Shown piece by piece: positions 22,505-25,682 of a stretch of DNA of 25,682 bases. The position numbers were made by a program, and so were the translations under genes. The stretch spans positions 1 to 25,682 of the forward strand of contig CANJHY010000055.1 in the NCBI GenBank assembly GCA_947474275.1, read 5' to 3'. Numbering within the stretch: position 1 is the stretch's first letter; each line of letters opens with the position of its first letter. This stretch comes from PALSA-1004 sp947474275 (lineage in GTDB: Bacteria; Pseudomonadota; Gammaproteobacteria; Burkholderiales; SG8-41). The notes below the pieces were generated by a model. That model saw only the letters and a program-made list of their open reading frames with translations. It was not told the DNA's origin and searched no databases.

Positions 22505-23720
22505 CCGGCGCCGGATTCTTGCGCGCGATCTGGCGGTCGTTGATCGGGAAGTTGAGGATGGCAGCCACTACCCCCATGCCGATGGTCAGCATCCACATCA
22601 GGCGGTACGAGCCGGTCGCGTCGAACAGATAACCCGCGATGCCGACGCCGAAGAAGCTGCCGATCTGGTGAAACAGGAAGGCGATGCCGGACAGCGTTGA
22701 CAAATAGCGCACGCCGAAAATCTGCGCGATCAGGCCGCTGGTGAGCGGCACCGTGCCCAGCCACAAAAAGCCGATCACCGCGCCGAACATATAGACAGTC
22801 AACGGCGAAATCGGCAGCGCGATGAATATCGCGATGCCGACGGCGCGCGTGAAGTAGAGGATGCTCAGCAAATACTTCTTGGTATAACGCCCGCCCAGCC
22901 AGCCCCAGAAGTAGCTGCCGAATATATTGAAGAGCCCGATCATCGCCAGCGCAATCATGCCGGTTTCCGGCGACATGTGCTGATCGACCATATAGGCCGG
23001 AAAGTGGATGGAGATGAACATCAGCTGGAAACCGCACACGGTATAGGCGATGCACAGCAGCCAGTAGCCGCCGTGGCCCAGCGCTTCGCGCAGCGCTTCC
23101 GGTATCGACTGCTTGAATTGTCCGGGCGCAGGCTCCGTGCGTTTTTCAACCAGCGCGGCCGACAGCGGCAGGATCAAAAGGATCGTGAGCGCGAGCGTGA
23201 TCATCGCGGAGTGCCAGCCGATATTGCTGATGAGCGTCTGGCCGTATGGCAGCATCACGAACTGGCCGAACGAACCGGCGGCGCCGGTAATGCCCAACGC
23301 CACGCTGCGTTTTTCTGGCGGGAAGGCGCGGCCGATTACGCCGTAGACGATGCTGAAGCCGCTGCATGACAGTGCGATGCCGACCACGATGCCCGCGCTG
23401 AGGCCGAATTCTAGGCCGCTGGTGGAAAACGCCATCAACAGCAGGCCGATTGCATAGAAGACCGCGCCCGATGCCATCACGCGGCCGGCGCCGTATTTGT
23501 CCGCGATCATCCCGGTGATCGGCTGCGCGAGTCCGTAGACCAGGTTCTGGATCGCAATAGCGAACGAGAAAGTCTGCCGTCCCCAGCCGAGGTCGGCGCT
23601 CATCGGCTGCAGAAAAAGGCCGAAAGTGTGGCGCGTGCCGAGCGCGATGGTGAGCGCCATGCCGCCGCAGATCAGGATGATGGCCGGCGTGCGCCAGTTT
23701 TTGAGAGTAGCGGAAGTCAT
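22494..23720 (-). CDS. MFS transporter, oxalate/formate or monocarboxylate-like
   Basis: This 408-residue major facilitator has 12 predicted membrane segments. The opening MTSATLKNWRTPAIILICGG and the segment GWGRQTFSFAIAIQNLVYGL near residue 50 are typical of the oxalate:formate antiporter and monocarboxylate groups. The loop between TM2 and TM3 reads GMIADKYGAGRVM, an MFS A-motif variant. No clear ribosome binding site precedes the ATG. It lies downstream of and parallel to the VUT transporter gene, 62 bases apart, and converges on the phosphonate operon. The substrate is unknown. Confidence 0.88.
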   Translation of the reverse strand: MTSATLKNWRTPAIILICGGMALTIALGTRHTFGLFLQPMSADLGWGRQTFSFAIAIQNLVYGLAQPITGMIADKYGAGRVMASGAVFYAIGLLLMAFSTSGLEFGLSAGIVVGIALSCSGFSIVYGVIGRAFPPEKRSVALGITGAAGSFGQFVMLPYGQTLISNIGWHSAMITLALTILLILPLSAALVEKRTEPAPGQFKQSIPEALREALGHGGYWLLCIAYTVCGFQLMFISIHFPAYMVDQHMSPETGMIALAMIGLFNIFGSYFWGWLGGRYTKKYLLSILYFTRAVGIAIFIALPISPLTVYMFGAVIGFLWLGTVPLTSGLIAQIFGVRYLSTLSGIAFLFHQIGSFFGVGIAGYLFDATGSYRLMWMLTIGMGVVAAILNFPINDRQIARKNPAPATV

Positions 23721-23782
23721 ATTGCGATATTAACCGGAAGCGGCGATTGTAACGTATCGCCACCGCCGGGTCCGCGCGCGCG

Positions 23783-24487
23783 TCAGGTTTTCAGCGTGAA
23801 AGGATTGAAATCGGTGTTGCGGTCGTAGTAGTCCTCATTCTCGGCGCGCTTCAGCCAGCCGACGATCTTGTACGTCATCGGTGTAAAGAGAATCTCGACG
23901 CCGACCTTGAAGACGAACTGCGACATCATTACCAGCGGCAGTTTTTCGTTGGGAATAATTCCACTGTCGTAAAACGCGAGCGGGTAAAACAGCAGCGAAT
24001 CTACGCCTTCGCCGAATATCGTCGAGCCTATGGTGCGCATCCACAGCCAGCGCCCGGCAGTGCGGATTTTCATTTTGGCGAGTACGTACGAATTGACGAA
24101 TTCGCCGCATACGAACGCAATCAGCGAGGCAAGCGCAATGCGCCATGTCGAGCCGAAGGCGATTTCATAGGCGCCCTGGTTGTCCCAGAACGGGGCCGGC
24201 GGCAGCTTGACGATGACCCATGCCATGAAAGCGGCGAATGCGAGCGCCGCGAAGCCGGTCCAGATCACGCGCCGTGAACGCGCGTAGCCGTAGACTTCGG
24301 TCAGGATGTCGCCGAACACGTACGAAATCGGAAAAAACAGCACGCCGGCGCCGAACGTCAGCGTGCCGATCAGCGGCCAGTCGACCTGCGCTATTTTTGC
24401 CGGACCGATCAGGTTGGAACACACCAGCACGGTGACGAAAGCCACCATCACGAATTCATAAAAGCGGTAGGTGCGGTGCGGGGCCAT
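23783..24487 (-). CDS. YhhQ/VUT-family transporter, probable queuosine precursor importer
   Basis: This 234-residue inner-membrane protein matches the VUT/YhhQ family, which imports queuosine precursors (preQ0/preQ1) for tRNA modification. Signatures include TVLVCSNLIGPAK near residue 20, FPISYVFGDILTEVYGYARSR near 50, FGEGVDSLLFYPLAF near 165 and the QFVFKVGVEILFTPMTYKIV helix near 195. I start at MAPHRTYRF (24487), where homology begins. An ATG at 24550 with a better AAGG sequence is an alternative that would add 21 residues. It is divergent from the lipoprotein gene. Confidence 0.87.
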   Translation of the reverse strand: MAPHRTYRFYEFVMVAFVTVLVCSNLIGPAKIAQVDWPLIGTLTFGAGVLFFPISYVFGDILTEVYGYARSRRVIWTGFAALAFAAFMAWVIVKLPPAPFWDNQGAYEIAFGSTWRIALASLIAFVCGEFVNSYVLAKMKIRTAGRWLWMRTIGSTIFGEGVDSLLFYPLAFYDSGIIPNEKLPLVMMSQFVFKVGVEILFTPMTYKIVGWLKRAENEDYYDRNTDFNPFTLKT

Positions 24488-24627
24488 GAAGTTGCCCGAA
24501 AATGAGGAAGTGCGTATTAAGCCATATCTGCGCACGCGCGCAAAATCCATGTATGCCTTTTGGCTGCCGTGCGCGTTATGGCTGCTGAGGCGCTGATGGT
24601 GAGGGCGCTCGCCGAAAAGGAGCGACG

Positions 24628-25125
24628 ATGAGCTGCGGGACTCGCGGAAACACCGGATTTCCCTTGGTCGCGGCCGCGGTATTGGCGGTTGCCGCGGCGT
24701 TGACGGGATGCTCGGGCCTGCCGCCCGGCGCACAGCCGCCGTCGGTGACGCTGTCCGATTTCGGCATCGCCAATGCCGGCATTTTCGAACAGCAGTTCGA
24801 TTTGCGCTTGCGCATCCAGAATCCCAATCCCGATGAGTTCAGGGTCGACGGCATCGCGTTCGATCTCGAGGTCAACGATCAGCCATTCGCCAAGGGCGTC
24901 GGCAACCAGACGGTCCTGGTTCCGCGTTACGGCTCCGGCTTCATGCAGGTCGAGGCGGTCAGCACGCTGGGCGGATTGCTGCGGCAATTCGGGCGCCTGC
25001 GGCAGGGTGAGAAGCCGGTGTTCAAGTACCGCATCAGGGGCAGCCTGAGCATTGCGTCCGGCACGCGCGTGCCGTTCGACGAGCGCGGCGAATTCGATTT
25101 CAGCGCGCTCGCCTCCCGGCCCTAG
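24628..25125 (+). CDS. LEA14/WHy-domain lipoprotein
   Basis: This 165-residue protein has a lipoprotein signal peptide: a hydrophobic core at 13-26 and a lipobox LTGC near residue 27, so it should be membrane-anchored in the cell envelope. The rest is an LEA14/WHy-type beta domain, shown by RIQNPNPDEFRVDGIAFDLEV near 60-80 and YRIRGSLSI near 130. AAGGAG six bases before the ATG supports the start. Such proteins are linked to desiccation or stress tolerance in other organisms, but the bacterial role is unclear. The neighbouring mlaF gene also concerns the envelope. Confidence 0.87.
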   Translation: MSCGTRGNTGFPLVAAAVLAVAAALTGCSGLPPGAQPPSVTLSDFGIANAGIFEQQFDLRLRIQNPNPDEFRVDGIAFDLEVNDQPFAKGVGNQTVLVPRYGSGFMQVEAVSTLGGLLRQFGRLRQGEKPVFKYRIRGSLSIASGTRVPFDERGEFDFSALASRP

Positions 25126-25230
25126 CGCCAATCGAGAGTCGCTCCGCCTGCGGCGCGGGTCGTCACATACCGCGTGGTAAACTGGCACCACTCATGAAAA
25201 GCCCGCTCTGTTCCAGAAAACCAGAAAATC

Positions 25231-25370
25231 TTGAACCGCAAAGGACGCAAAGGTTTAGTGACAAAAAAAAAGACAGCCCACGCAAGACCATCAGGCATTA
25301 ATTTCTATTTTGCCTCTCGGGCTGTTCGCCTGCTCCTCTTTTCCTTTGCGTCCTTCGCGTCCTTTGCGGT
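25231..25370. repeat. Long imperfect inverted repeat before mlaF
   Basis: Arms at about 25234-25253 and 25343-25370, built from ACCGCAAAGGACGCAAAGG-like units, are near reverse complements. A nested 7-base pair (ACAGCCC at 25273, GGGCTGT at 25319) lies inside. The unit is of the same family as 16526-16686. It fills the gap between the lipoprotein gene and mlaF, where I see no gene. Confidence 0.65.
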
Positions 25371-25407
25371 GAACGCTTTTGACTCACGTAATTCGAGCTG
25401 ATGCCCC

Positions 25408-25682
25408 ATGCCAACCGAAAATATCGTTGAAATCAGCAAGCTGAGTTTCGCTTACGGCGACCGGCCGTTGCTCAAAGACATCAACCTGACCATCCCGCGC
25501 GGCAAGGTCGTCGGCATCATGGGCTCCAGCGGCTGCGGCAAGTCGACGCTCATGCGGCTGATCGGCGGGCAATTGGTGCCGGCCGGCGGTTACGTCAAAG
25601 TCGACGGCCACGTCGTGCACGAATTGAGCCGCGACGAGCTGTATCAACTGCGGCGCAAAATGGGCATGCAGTTCCAGGCCGG
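25408..25682 (+). CDS. mlaF: Phospholipid ABC transporter ATP-binding protein MlaF (partial)
   Basis: The first 91 residues of an ABC ATPase are present; the window ends inside it. The Walker A motif GSSGCGKST is intact near residue 36. The stretch VVGIMGSSGCGKSTLMRLIGG and the RRKMGMQFQAG end (around the Q-loop) closely match MlaF, the ATPase of the retrograde phospholipid transporter MlaFEDB that keeps outer-membrane asymmetry. I start at 25408, where the family sequence begins (IVEISKLSFAYGDR). mlaE, mlaD and others would be expected just beyond the window. Confidence 0.85.
   Translation, partial: MPTENIVEISKLSFAYGDRPLLKDINLTIPRGKVVGIMGSSGCGKSTLMRLIGGQLVPAGGYVKVDGHVVHELSRDELYQLRRKMGMQFQA

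Noticed and set aside
23742..23761. Small inverted repeat (GGCGAT/ATCGCC) between the two minus-strand transporter genes
   Set aside because: A 6-base stem with an 8-base loop and no T-run could occur by chance.

Overview
This 25.7 kb window is high-GC and gene-dense, and I saw no tRNA, rRNA, CRISPR array or transposase in it. A betaproteobacterium of the Burkholderiales/Nitrosomonadales type is the best guess. The reasons are the Bug/TctC-type binding protein, the Burkholderia-type phosphonate gene set (FCD-type PhnR, HD protein, EamA-like membrane protein), a GcvA-type LysR regulator, an Mla ATPase and abundant REP-like palindromes. No gene-free stretch exceeds 300 bases.

Layout. (1) 1-3230: a three-subunit molybdenum hydroxylase of the form II CO-dehydrogenase-like type, cut at its 5' end by the window. 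(2) 3260-5252: an exported glutathione peroxidase, a 67-residue protein on the minus strand and a divergent LysR regulator, with a perfect palindrome between the last two. (3) 5326-10141: a glutamine-synthetase-like ligase, an iron alcohol dehydrogenase, a class I glutamine-amidotransferase-like hydrolase and an aldehyde dehydrogenase. Together they fit a gamma-glutamylated route that turns an amino alcohol into an amino acid. (4) 10186-12778: a TerC-family membrane protein, a Nudix hydrolase and an orphan Bug/TctC binding protein with no ATG, GTG or TTG at the expected start. (5) 12805-13517: a higBA toxin-antitoxin cassette between two identical 35-base repeats. (6) 13640-14473: a NYN-domain protein with a likely C-terminal OST-HTH/LOTUS domain.

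(7) 14652-22504 is a phosphonate catabolic island. On the minus strand are phnW (2-aminoethylphosphonate transaminase) and a tightly coupled AllA-like cupin gene, preceded by a broken aminoethylphosphonate permease. On the plus strand, in an operon, are phnR, phnA, phnY, a PhnZ-type HD oxygenase gene and an EamA-type membrane protein gene. PhnW, PhnY and PhnA together convert 2-aminoethylphosphonate to phosphonoacetaldehyde, then phosphonoacetate, then acetate and phosphate. The PhnZ-type enzyme hints at a second, oxidative entry for a hydroxylated phosphonate. (8) 22494-25682: an MFS transporter, a YhhQ/VUT-family transporter, a LEA14-like lipoprotein and the start of mlaF.

Several intergenic regions hold long imperfect inverted repeats (8656-8726, 14567-14630, 16526-16686, 25231-25370) and the 35-base repeat family around higBA. 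All family assignments come from reading motifs; no database search was possible.
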